A stretch of 15,214 nt of DNA from Dunaliella salina (lineage: Eukaryota > Chlorophyta > Chlorophyceae > Chlamydomonadales > Dunaliellaceae): the NCBI GenBank assembly GCA_002284615.2, contig MU069774.1, positions 161,709 through 176,922 on the forward strand, in the 5' to 3' direction. Below the pieces are notes generated by a model, which searched no databases, was not told where the DNA came from, and saw only the letters and a list, made by a program, of their open reading frames with translations. The translations under genes were made by a program, and so were the position numbers. Shown here piece after piece: positions 6,930 through 14,654 of this stretch (within the stretch, counting starts at the first letter, position 1; every line of letters starts with the position of its first letter).

Positions 6930-7090
6930 AGAAAAGGAGAAGAGAAGTCTACGCAGGCCAGAGGTCGCATGCGTTAAGGGAAGGTCCCCTAACTAATAAG
7001 CCAGCAAGCTTGCAAGCTAGCAGTGGCCTCACCAGAAGGCCCTCAGAACCTACACTAGAAATTACTAGCCTAGGAGAGAGCCAGAGACGG
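6930..7090 (-). mobile_element. family B SINE-like element, minus strand
   Basis: A near full-length copy: A/G-rich tail remnant (6915-6945), gtctacgcaggccagaggtc, gcatgcgttaagggaaggtcc, a central palindromic gcaagcttgcaagctagc, and the head cctaggagagagccagaga. It aligns along its length with the copies at 9375-9525 and 13013-13147. It starts some 75 bases past the donor of the 6745-6842 exon. Confidence 0.7.
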
Positions 7091-7440
7091 TGTTCATGAG
7101 GATCTGGGGGGACGTCCGCGGTGCTCCTGGACGACCAGACTCTCCTGCTGTCCTCCGCCGCGCCCATTAGGAAACACCCAATCAGGAATGCCTCGTATCA
7201 TGTTTTCAGGGACTTGCATGCCCTGTTCCTACAGTCTCTTAGTCCTGCATTCATACATACCAATAAGGGATGAGCCATACCAGCCTTTACTAAGGGCATG
7301 AAAGCCGAGACTAAGGCCTGCATTGTGTCTGTTGGTGTGCATCCCACTCAGCGTTGAGTTGGTACACCTGAGAAGTATGTGATCAATGTTATCTTCACCA
7401 GAGTGGGCATCTTGCAGAAGTGGAAGAAAAGTTTAACTTG
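7090..7440 (-). mobile_element. LINE-3 C-terminal fragment, minus strand (pseudogenic)
   Basis: The minus-strand reading from about 7420 down to 7150 gives SGEDNIDHILLRCTN, HTNRHNAGLSLGFHALSKGW, VPENMIRGIPDWVFPNG and then a GC-rich stretch. The order (His/Cys knuckle, RHN, VPENI-like block) matches the C-terminus of another restriction-like-endonuclease LINE lineage, distinct from LINE-1. A stop codon interrupts it near 7245. The GC-rich + strand open frame across 7098-7270 is the antisense of this element. Confidence 0.6.
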
Positions 7441-7478
7441 AAAGCATACTTTGAGTACAGTGTATCTGTGCGGTACTT

Positions 7479-9010
7479 AAAGAAAACTAGGCAGAGAAAC
7501 TCTCCCTATGTATACATCAATTAAGGAAAAGGAGATACGTTGGCTCAAAAAAGAGCCGTGAGCCTCCTTCACCACAAGGTATGAAAAAGAGAAAGCTAAT
7601 GTGGATCTGGAGGGTTACTAGAAGCACCTGGCTCTAGAACCTGGCTGTGGGAAGTGTTCTTGTTTTCAATAGCGCGGCGTGTGGAGACTAGTTTGTGGGC
7701 ATATTGAACAGAATGGGCATGAAGTTGTTGAGCAAGCTTCGTGGCACGCTGGTGATTCAATCCTAGTTGTTTGAATTACTTCAGGGTATGTTCAGTCTAA
7801 ACAGTTCCACCTACACCCAGGAGATTAGGGTGAATTTTCATGGCTTTAGCGTTAATAAGTTTACAAAGGTCTGCATGCTGCTGCTTTGCTGCATTCAACT
7901 GATGCTCTGGCCTTGTGTTTTCACAGAACTTGATCTCTATTAGGTGCACATGACATTCATTTGCATGAAGTTCATGGGGTTGCCTCGTGCCAATAATTCT
8001 GTTGGTCCTCCGAGGGGAGCTGTGCAAAGAGTGATGGGAATGGGTAGGAGAAACACCGTTTGAAGTATGATTGGCATTAAAAGGGGTGATCAAAACAACA
8101 TATGTCGACTGGAGTTGTCTTTTCCTCTCTGGAAGGTTACGAGGGAAGAAGTAAGCAGGTAGAGTTCTATTTGAGGCATGTGTAGGGAGTTGGAGGTTAT
8201 TTTGAGCAAGCTTAAAATCGCTTCTGATGTCTGTGTATACTAGGCTGCCCCTACAGGGCATTTGCTGAGGGCTTTTGTCATCATTCTGTCTGCAATGTTA
8301 TGGCGCTCAGTTTTCATGTTGGAGATGATGTGGTTTTGGCAGCCTGAGAGCATGTGGAGTGCGTTATCCAAGTAATGGCAGCCTGAGAGGGGGCAAGATG
8401 GATCAGTTGGCCTTTTAATACCTAATGCATGTTGTAGAGGGTGCCTGTGCGTTACCGCAGGACGGTGCACTTCATGGGTACAGGAATGTTGGGCATATTT
8501 CTGAAGGCATTGCCGATTTTTTAATCTACTTGCAGTAATAAGTTTTGATAGTAAGAGTAGTAACCTGTTTGGGCATTGGCATATCCAAGCTTGCGTTTAG
8601 AATGCATATGGGATTTGAGAGCATTTTGAAGATCGGGGAACTTAATTACATTAACTTGCTGTGGAAGGGTAATGTAGGATTTTCCCAAAAGGAGGAGGGA
8701 AGACTCAGGCGGGCTGTTAACCATGGATTTGGACACTTGTTTCTTCCTGCTTCACCAATGACAAACGGCAACCCTACTCTCCGTGTTGATAGAGTTAAAG
8801 ACTGCACAGCTCAAAAGTAGTTGCGCATATTTAGAGTTCCAGGTAGCTACGATCTTACTAAGAATTCTCACCTTCTTCATTGTAAAGCAAACGTAGAGCC
8901 AACAAGATAAGTTATGATGTGTACCTGATGGTTTGATACTTCCTCTCAAATTATGAAACATAAGCTGCCAAATTGCAAACCTACTGATCTGAGCCGCTTT
9001 GTCATGGACC
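7479..9010 (-). mobile_element. LINE-1 3' portion: C-terminal ORF remains plus family A 3' end (longest copy)
   Basis: On the minus strand, from 9010 down, one frame reads KVHDKAAQISRFAIWQ ... KIVATWNSKYAQLLLSC ... (stop near 8752) ... KLGYANA..GYYSYYQN to 8521. A frameshift leads to CPLSGCHYLDNALHMLSGCQ and KTERHNIADRMMTKALSK (8470-8240). A second shift leads to LAQNNLQLPTHASNRTLP, HVHLIEIKFCENTRPEHQL and LLGVGG (to 7797). Two in-frame stops then precede QLHAHSVQYAHKLVSTRRAI, ending near 7660. The blocks are a Cys/His knuckle, the RHN motif and a restriction-like endonuclease whose E-x-K is intact. The PD expected just before LITP is absent. The reverse transcriptase is missing, so this is a dead 5'-truncated copy. 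Confidence 0.8.
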
Positions 9011-9660
9011 TTAGGACAAAGCATTTGCAGTATTGGAAACCATTCACTTAAACCTCAGAGAACACAACTACAAATGGATATCTCACCACCAATGGTACGC
9101 CCTGCCCACAAACAGAGCCGTGGCTACTTTTTTCCCTTATACTCTAGGGAGTCTAGTAGACTTCCCAAGTACATGTTTCTTGAACTTCCCCAGGATGTTA
9201 TTCGAAGCGTGGCTCGATTTAGACTCCATGTCCATACCCTCCGTTATGAGACGACAACTTGGAGCCCTTGCTCTCCCCTTAATTGTGATTTATGTCAGGC
9301 AGCTGATGATCTTCAAGACGAAAGACATGCCATCCTTTTCTGCGTACACCCTCAGGTAATTTCACTTCGCATGAGTTCTGTCTCTTGCCCTCCTAGGCTA
9401 GTTTTGTCTAGTTTAGGTGGAGGGCCTCCTGGTGAGGCCTCTTACTTTTGGTAGGGGTTCTTCCCTTAATGCACGCAGCCTTTGGCATGCATAGACTTTT
9501 CTTTTCTTTTCTTTCTTTTGCATGAAACATGCACCTTTAAGCACACACTGTGGGGCTCAGGATGTTTACTTTTCTGCAACACGACAACAACAAACTCTAT
9601 TCTTCATTCATGGTGTTGTTCTTGTCCTCTTTTACGAGCAGGCTAGCAGTCGCAAGCCTT
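9007..9660 (+). pseudogene. LINE-2 C-terminal ORF remnant with zf-RVT-like zinc finger
   Basis: The + strand starts with DLRTKHLQYWKPFT, then shifts frame. The main frame reads YMFLELPQDVIRSVARFRLH, HTLRYETTTW, CDLCQAADDLQDERHAILFC (about 9282-9341) and HPQVISLR. The CxxC...HxxxxC arrangement is that of the zinc finger found downstream of reverse transcriptase in many non-LTR elements. A family B insertion interrupts it at 9375. Beyond it the frame resumes and ends at FYEQASSRKP and TGA near 9660. The reverse transcriptase itself is not in the window. Confidence 0.75.
9369..9525 (+). mobile_element. family B SINE-like element inserted in LINE-2, 6-bp target-site duplication
   Basis: An insertion of about 150 bp with head ctgtctcttgccctcctagg, central gcctcctggtgaggcc, 3' signature cttcccttaatgcacgcagcc, gcatagac and a (CTTTT)n-type tail. 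Direct repeats gcatga occur at 9369-9374 and 9520-9525. The LINE-2 frame before the insert (ISLRM) and after it (running to the stop at about 9660) becomes continuous when the insert and one repeat are ignored. This fixes the element's boundaries. Confidence 0.8.
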
Positions 9661-9944
9661 GATTGTAGGCCTTCTTTCTGTAAACCCTATAAACTTGTAA
9701 TCCCTGATGATTCGTAGTCTATGCAATTGCAAGACCGTAGCATAATGCATGAGGGCTTTACTGGAGGAAAAGGAGTGCCACCTTCATGCTTTTAACCCAC
9801 TAAAGGCTTCAGCTGCAAACAACTTTGGTTGCTCTTTGGGGATCAAGTCTGAGCTGATAGATTTGGTTCAGCATGTTTGGCTTTGGCTTGCGTAGACTTT
9901 TCTTTTCTTTTTTTTCTTTTCAGCGTGTGCGCAACATGGGATAG
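9661..9944 (+). other. LINE-2 3' flank and a second T/C-rich element tail; no gene
   Basis: The first ~70 bases resemble the sequence following the other LINE-2 end at 15000-15060 and are probably LINE-2 3'-UTR. A second 3' tail (cttgcgtagacttttctttt, 9888-9907) marks the end of another truncated element. Its body is not recognised; a short open stretch (NNFGCSLGIKSELIDLVQHV) precedes it. Nothing else is supported. Confidence 0.4.
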
Positions 9945-10100
9945 AAAACAAAGGACGACTACAAATGGATTGAGGACAGTCTCTAAATCAATCAGGGAAA
10001 AGAGACACGTTGGCTCCAATAGTTAAAGGTCATCTTTCCTGGAGAGGGAAGGGGTCAACAGGTGGTCTGATTTCACCCGTGAGGTCATACCAAGGCTCCG
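9945..10100 (-). mobile_element. family A fragment, minus strand (degraded)
   Basis: The blocks aaatcaatcagggaaaagag and acacgttggctccaatag (9985-10024) align with the family A block. The homology fades by about 10100. The following 10100-10320 stretch holds nothing I recognise apart from scattered short open frames. Confidence 0.5.
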
Positions 10101-10324
10101 TCAGACAATCCGGAAGCAACACCACAGGCAGAGCCTTAGACTCACAACAGTTAAAGAATGGACACCATGCATGGAATGCTTGTGACAGGTTTGACGCATG
10201 ACATAACATTGCGAGAAAATCAGCAATTATCAAATCCAAGTATTTTCCCAACAAATCGACATCTTTCAAAACATATTTTATATTCCTCGTTTAGTACATG
10301 TACAAGCAACACTGCTTCTTGACA

Positions 10325-10447
10325 GGTCACGTTGCAAGGCCAAGTTGACAGGCCGAATTGCAAGGCCAACATTGCAAGGCCACGTTGCAAAGCCAACGTT
10401 GCAAGGCCACGCCGACAGGCCCAGTTGCAAGGCCACGTTGCAAGGCA
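10325..10447. repeat. short minisatellite of the form gttgcaaggcca
   Basis: About ten imperfect 11-14-bp units (ttgcaaggccaac, ttgcaaggccacg, gacaggccca) lie head to tail. A similar gttgcaatg/gttgcaag motif also occurs in the larger array to the right. It lies in the 3' flank of gene B. Confidence 0.85.
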
Positions 10448-10484
10448 TGCCTCCACCAAACCCACCAGCTAGTCTGCTCCCTGA

Positions 10485-10820
10485 CCATCCCATGACGTGA
10501 ACTCCGCCTCATCCCAGTGCTGTTTTAAGCTGCACTGCTTCTCTGGACAAGCCACGTTGCAATGTATGCATCCACCATGCCTACATGCTAGTCTGCTTTT
10601 GGCCACCCCATCGTGCAGACTCCATGCCTCCACGTTTGCGTCCTCCATGCCTCCATGTCAGCCTGCTCCCCAACCACCCCATAACGAAAACTCTGCCTCA
10701 TTTAAATGCCATTTCAAGCCACGCTGCTTCAGAACAAGCCAGGTTGCAATGCAAGCAACCCCCCATGCCTATATGCTGGTCTATTCCCCATGCACGCCAT
10801 CATGTGAACTCCGCCTTACT
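10485..10820. repeat. tandem copies of the gene B stop-codon region
   Basis: The sequence around the gene B stop (+ strand gtgaactccgccttacttaaatg, from 10804) recurs at about 10685 (cgaaaactctgcctcatttaaatg), 10613 (weaker, gtgcagactccatgcc) and 10498 (gtgaactccgcctca). Each is followed or preceded by related catgcctacatgctagtctgc and caagccacgttgcaatg strings. Read on the minus strand, the copy at 10685 still gives a short reading frame ending in a stop (FK and TGA). Unit spacing is irregular (about 70-190 bp). Confidence 0.7.
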
Positions 10821-11420
10821 TAAATGTCATGGTGCGGTTACCAGACCGCGGCATCACAGTGCTCCGCTTCCCTGCCTTCATCAGGTTCTCATCTGGGATG
10901 TGGTAAGGGTTGAAAGCAGGCCGCTTGCCACCCCTGCCGCCTGCACTCCGTTGCTGCTGCTGCCGCCCCCGCCCCCTGCCCCTATCCCCAGCAGCTATTT
11001 GCTGCTGCGCGAGTCGCCTTACCCTCGCTTTCTCCACCTTGTTTGCTTGCTCAGTAGCAGCAGCATAGTCGAATGCTACAATTCCGCCTGCTCGTCCGTG
11101 TCCCCGCCCACTTGCTGTATCCCCGTCTTCGCTGTCGCTGCTGGCTGGCTCTGCACCCATAGATCTACCGCCTGCCTTGTGTATGTGCTTGGTCAATGGA
11201 TTCCTGATAGATCCTGCCCTAAGCCCATCATCACCATCACCATCATCGCCATCATCGTCGCTAGAGGAGCTCTCACTGTCCTCCACAACAGCATCGACTG
11301 CCACCCGTGCCTGGTGGCTGCTTCTCTTCTTTCCTGCTCCCTGTTTGCCCCCTTGCCGACCACCCTGGCTGCCGCCTTGGGCTGACTGGCCCCTCCGCTG
11401 CTTCTTGTCTCTTTGGGCGC
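10816..11420 (-). CDS. gene B terminal exon: Rrp6/EXOSC10-like C-terminus
   Basis: The exon starts after the acceptor ttcctactccag (minus strand). Two entering bases complete a Gly codon, and it runs 200 further codons to TAA (10818-10816). In order it holds a basic Gln/Gly-rich part (AQRDKKQRRGQSAQGG), an acidic run (VVEDSESSSSDDDGDDGDG), GGIVAFDYAAATEQANK, an RGRGRG/Gln tract, and the end FNPYHIPDENLMKAGKRS and PRSGNRTMTFK. The FDY element, the FNP...GKR spacing and the terminal GN-R/K-x-M-x-F resemble the C-terminal tail of the nuclear exosome exonuclease Rrp6/EXOSC10. The catalytic DEDD and HRDC domains would lie upstream, outside the window. The tail is low-complexity, so the family call is moderate. 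A long open frame on the opposite strand is its shadow. Confidence 0.65.
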
Positions 11421-11710
11421 CTGGAGTAGGAAGGGAAGGGGNGNGGGGGGNGGGGGGGNGGGGTGAAGCAGTGGAAGACAGATGGCACCAAAACGAAAAC
11501 GAGTACGCTGGAAAAGGGCCTTAAAAAAGACGCCGACAAATGGGCATTTCTGTGAACACAGGCAGCTTGATTGCTCAAGGCAAAGCAAGGGGTTCTGCTT
11601 CTTGCCTCTTTGCGCCTGGAGGCGCCTGGAGTAGGAAGGGAAGAGGGGAAGGATGAAGCAGTGGAAAAGAGACAGGCATTTCGTGGACACAGGCGGAGCA
11701 AGAGGTTCAA
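11399..11710 (-). repeat. duplicated acceptor region of gene B terminal exon, with an ambiguous G-tract
   Basis: About 120 bp around the exon-c acceptor (ctgcttcttgtctctttgggcgcctggagtaggaaggg on the + strand) is repeated about 190 bp away at 11590-11710. There gcgcctggag is itself doubled. Minus-strand reading from the second copy enters a frame that stops within about 13 codons. The first copy contains a G-run (11438-11463) with four unresolved bases at 11442, 11444, 11451 and 11459. Confidence 0.8.
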
Positions 11711-12184
11711 GCGTGGACCATGGCAGTTGTGAAAAAGAATACTGGTGGCATGCACAACAAAACATGAAATCACCAGGCATGCTTGAAGCCTTATAAAGGC
11801 TTACTTGCACTAGGCTGATGGTGGCAGAGCAGTGCGAGCACGAGCAGGAAAACAAGAAAAGGGAATCGTTTTTACTTAATACCTCCTATACTTGAGAGCT
11901 CTTTTGACAAAGGATTGCTTTGGTTTTACCGAAAACCTTCTATACTTGAGTCTTTTTTTCATGTGGGAAGGACTGCTTCAATTTTGCTTAATACCTCTTA
12001 TACTACTTGCTACCTTTTTTTATGGGAAGTACTGCGCAGCCCAAAACTGGCCGCATGCATTTAGGAAAGGCTTAGAGTGTATGAGAAGCGGAGAAGGCGC
12101 AGGCTCCGAGCTGCCAGACAAACTTTTTGGACCACCTCCGTACAAAATCAAATAACATTTGTATATGGAAAACTGCCGTCATAA
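11711..12184. repeat. gene B intron: three ~56-bp tandem units plus a family B scrap
   Basis: Three units starting ttttacttaatacctcc, ttttaccgaaaacc and ttttgcttaatacctc begin at about 11870, 11924 and 11982 and end near 12040. Around 12045-12090 a family B signature (ggccgcatgcatttaggaaagg) is recognisable in minus orientation. The left part (11711-11869) has no recognised content. Confidence 0.65.
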
Positions 12185-12790
12185 GCATGGGCAACCTAGC
12201 AGGATCAGTTGTGAGCAGCAGCAACGGAGCAAGCTCTGAGCTGCCAGTCCTGAGCATGTGCAACCTCACAGAATAAGGTGTGAGCAGAAGCAATGGAGTG
12301 GGCTCTGAAGCACCGGTCAAAAGAATGGGCAACCTAGCAGGATTGGGTGATTGGACATGAGCAATAACAAAGGAGCAGGCTTTGAGGCGCTGGTTATGAG
12401 CATGGGCAACCTAGCAGGATTGTGTGTGAGCAGCAGCAATGGAGCAGGCTCTGAGCTGTTGGTTGTGAGCACGTGCAACCTCACAGGGTTGGGAGAGAGC
12501 AGAAGCAACAAGGCAGACTCTGAGCTGCAGGACTTGAGCATGGGCAGCCAAGCTGGATTGAACATGAGCAATAAATAGCAAAATAGCGGGCTCTGAGCCG
12601 CCGGTTGTGAGCATGGGCAACACATCAGAATTGGGTGTGAGCAATAGCACAGGAGCAGGCTCTGAGCTGCTGGTTGTGAGCATGGGCAAGCTAGCAAAAT
12701 TATGTGAGAGCAGGAGCTAAGGAGATAACTCTGAGCTGCCAGTCGCGAGCATGGGCACTGGGACAGGCAACCCAGCATGGTTAAAAGAGC
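12185..12790. repeat. 69-bp minisatellite, about nine copies
   Basis: The anchor gcatgggcaacc recurs at 12185, 12254, 12323, 12400, 12469, 12538, 12611, 12680 and 12749. The period is 69 bp except for one +8 and one +4 insertion. The body of the unit is gagcagcagcaatggagcagg and ctctgagctgctggttg. Because 69 is a multiple of three, a long minus-strand frame (12778-12317) stays open; I consider it an artefact. It lies in the 2.2-kb gene B intron. Confidence 0.95.
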
Positions 12791-12808
12791 AGGATCAATC
12801 GTGTGCAG

Positions 12809-12885
12809 GCATGTGTGGATATAAGAAAAATCCTCAAGGCACGTGTGGACGTTAAAAAAATTCTCAAGGCATGTGTGGACAAGGG
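12809..12885. repeat. 30-bp tandem repeat, 2.5 copies
   Basis: The unit gcatgtgtggacgttaaaaa + ttctcaag starts at 12809, 12839 and 12869 with small differences. Further gtgtgtggacaag strings occur to about 12980. It lies in the gene B intron next to the 69-bp array. Confidence 0.85.
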
Positions 12886-13012
12886 TGCATGCTGATCATA
12901 CTGCTAAGCCTTTCCTTAATGCAGCAAGAAACAAACCCTCAGGATCAGGCTTGTGAGCAGCAGGCGTGTGTGGACAAGATGTGAATCCTCAGGGCGTTCA
13001 GGTACCACATAC

Positions 13013-13147
13013 AAAAGCCTGTGGGCAAGCCAAAGGCCGCCTGCATTTAGGAAAGGTTCTCCGACTATTGAGAGCTTGCAGGAGCCTCACCAAAGGGCCC
13101 TTAAGCCAACACTAGACATAGCTAACTTAGGTGACTGCCAGAAATAA
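13013..13147 (-). mobile_element. family B SINE-like element, minus strand
   Basis: The copy matches others from tail-side gcaagccaaaggccgcctgc and atttaggaaaggttc, through gagcctcaccaaagggccc, to the head ttaggtgactgccag. The T/C tail is poorly kept. It lies in the gene B intron between two minisatellites. Confidence 0.65.
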
Positions 13148-13164
13148 ACATTTGCATCCTCCCA

Positions 13165-13600
13165 CTGGACACGCCCTCCTCATCCTCATGCTCCTAGTCC
13201 TCATGTTCCTCCCACCTGGTACACCTTTCTTATCCTCATGCTCCTCCCATCTGCACCTTCCTCATCCTCGTGTTCCTCCGGCTCCTCCTGTTCCGGTGCT
13301 TTCCATCTCATCGTGTTACACAACTTCCTCCTACTCCTAATGTTCCTCCTCACGTTCCTCCTGGACGTTCCTGTTCCGGTTGTATCCTCCCACTGGACAC
13401 ACCTGTCATATCCTCATGTTCCTCCCATCTGGCGCACCTTCCTCATCCTCATGTTCCTCCCATTCCTCCTGTTCCGGCGCTCTCCTGTTCCCCCTCATCG
13501 TTTTCCATTCTACAACTTCCTCCTATTCCTAATGTTCCTCCTCCCGTTCCTCCTGTTCCGGTTGCCTGCCACCAGACTCACCTTCCTCATCCTCGGAGCC
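13165..13600 (-). repeat. pyrimidine-rich minisatellite (~182-bp higher-order unit) overlapping the gene B exon-b donor
   Basis: Short ttcctcatcctcatg and gttcctcc motifs form an array. The marker cctgttccgg recurs with its g at 13290, 13373, 13471 and 13555, giving alternating 83/98-bp steps and an overall period of about 182 bp. Read on the minus strand, several units contain GAGGATGAGGAAG|GTGC, copies of the exon-b end and donor (GAGGATGAGGAAG|GTGAGT at 13582/13581). Copies lie near 13165, 13220, 13250 and 13434. Confidence 0.85.
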
Positions 13601-13675
13601 CTCCCCATCCTCATGTTCCAAGCCCATGATGTATTTCCGCTTCAGCGCATCCTTGTCTTTCCGCGGGAGGGTGTT
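13582..13675 (-). CDS. gene B middle exon (b), Rrp6-like tail
   Basis: A 94-nt exon from the acceptor gcattagccag to the strong donor GGAAG|GTGAGT. It starts in phase 0 and carries 31 codons (NTLPRKDKDALKRKYIMGLE, then HEDGEGSEDEE) plus one base. That base with the first two of the terminal exon makes Gly, so the phase matches across a 2.2-kb intron. A basic stretch followed by an acidic one fits the linker/tail of Rrp6-like proteins, but on its own it could belong to many nuclear proteins. Both its splice sites border tandem arrays. Confidence 0.65.
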
Positions 13676-13960
13676 CTGGCTAATGCTCTGGGGTCCATCT
13701 CCCTGCGATGGGCATGGCAAAAAGTTGGGCAATGGGTCCGCAAGGCAGCAGCAAGCAAGCAAGGCAATGAATTTGGCAAAGCAAGGCAACACGTTTTGGC
13801 CGATGCTCGGGTGTCCACCTCCCTGCAATGGGCAAGGCACAAAGTTGGGCAATGGGTCCGCAAGGCAGCAGCAAGCAAGCAAGGCCATGAGTTTGGCAAG
13901 GCAAAGCAAAACGTTTGGGCCGATGCTCTGAGGTCCATCTCCATACAATGGTCAAGGCAA
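13676..13960 (-). repeat. 120-bp tandem repeat abutting the gene B exon-b acceptor
   Basis: Units at 13681-13800 and 13801-13920 are about 90% identical and a third begins at 13921. The marker gttgggcaatgggtccgcaa sits exactly 120 bp apart. The unit's edge (gatgctc...tgg) is a diverged copy of the exon-b acceptor surroundings (atgctctgg/ctggc). The copies have lost the AG. Since 120 is 40 codons, spurious open frames run through it on both strands. Confidence 0.95.
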
Positions 13961-14128
13961 ACAGGTCGATGCCATACAACAAGACATGGGCATGTCAGCT
14001 CGTAAAACCAGAACAACTTGCATGTGCTTCAGACTGTGGTGCAAATGAGCAGCCACTGCCTTTGAGGGTAAAGGGGACAGTCTTTCGACAGGTGCGCTCA
14101 AGTGAGCCACACCAAGAAGCAGGAGCTT

Positions 14129-14400
14129 GTGCAGCCCTGCACACCCTTACCAGTCATGCGTTTTGCTTGTAAGCTGCTCCATATAAACCTTTGAAGATTT
14201 TTCCCCTTTTATGCAACCCTACACACGCGCAGAACAAGCATGAAAATCCCACAACACAGGTACAGCCCTGCACACACCTGGCCGTCATGCATTTCGACTG
14301 CAAGCACCTCTCATGTAAACCTTGTAAACCATTTTTTTTCATTTTGTGCAGCCCAGCCCTACACGCGCGCAAAACAAAGCACGGAGATCCCACAACATGG
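14129..14400. repeat. two ~135-bp tandem units
   Basis: Unit 1 (14129-14259) starts gtgcagccctgcacac and ends atcccacaacacag. Unit 2 (14260-14400) starts gtacagccctgcacac and ends atcccacaacatgg. Shared internal blocks are gtcatgc, gtaaacc and tacacacgcgcagaacaa. It lies in the intron between gene B exons a and b. Confidence 0.85.
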
Positions 14401-14457
14401 GATCTGATGAACCACCTGAGGCGCCACCTGGGCAGCACAGCATGTGTCCTTCCCTAC

Positions 14458-14520
14458 CTTCTGCTTGCCCTTTTTGCCGCCACCGCCTTCTGCTTTGGAA
14501 TTCCTTGCTGCCCTGTTCAT
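14458..14520 (-). CDS. gene B first visible exon (a), Lys/Gly-rich
   Basis: A 63-nt exon (21 codons, phase 0 both ends) from the acceptor ttggacggccgcag to the donor CAGAAG|GTAGGG. The peptide begins MNRAARNSKAEGGGGKKGK and ends QK. The basic Gly/Lys composition fits a nuclear protein's disordered tail and joins exon b in frame. With exons b and c the total is 762 nt, exactly 254 codons including the stop. The initial ATG directly after the acceptor is probably internal; upstream exons should lie to the right, beyond the window. Confidence 0.5.
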
Positions 14521-14654
14521 CTGCGGCCGTCCAAATGAAGTGTACCATCCAATCAAAGAGGATTTCACAAATCTGAGTATGCAGACGTGTTCACAATACC
14601 CTACTTTGTTCCGGGGACAGGTTTTGAGCATCAGCAGCGGCAACAGAAAGCCAT
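14521..14654 (-). other. gene B intron upstream of exon a; nothing recognised
   Basis: Unique sequence. A minus-strand stretch near 14590-14640 stays open (MLKTCPRNK followed by a GTAGGG donor-like site), but no acceptor precedes it, so I do not call an exon. Confidence 0.3.

Noticed and set aside
7098..7270. GC-rich + strand open frame (SAVLLDDQTLLLSSAAP-like) first taken as an exon following 6745-6842
   Set aside because: The phase does not match the upstream exon, and the minus strand of the same stretch gives LINE-3 blocks (HTNRHN, VPENMIRGIPDWVFP), so it is an antisense shadow.
10585..11385. A 266-codon + strand open frame, the longest in the window
   Set aside because: It is antisense to gene B's terminal exon, is Pro/Ser/Leu/Cys-rich low-complexity, and runs into the repeat array. 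The minus strand has splice-phase support and a plausible C-terminus.
12317..12778. A 153-codon minus-strand open frame with Leu/Cys/Pro-rich repeats
   Set aside because: It is entirely the 69-bp minisatellite, whose period is a multiple of three, so openness is automatic. No unique flanking coding sequence was seen.
13238..14005. A 255-codon + strand open frame
   Set aside because: It crosses the pyrimidine-rich array, gene B exon b in antisense, and the 120-bp array. Its openness is explained by repeat periods.
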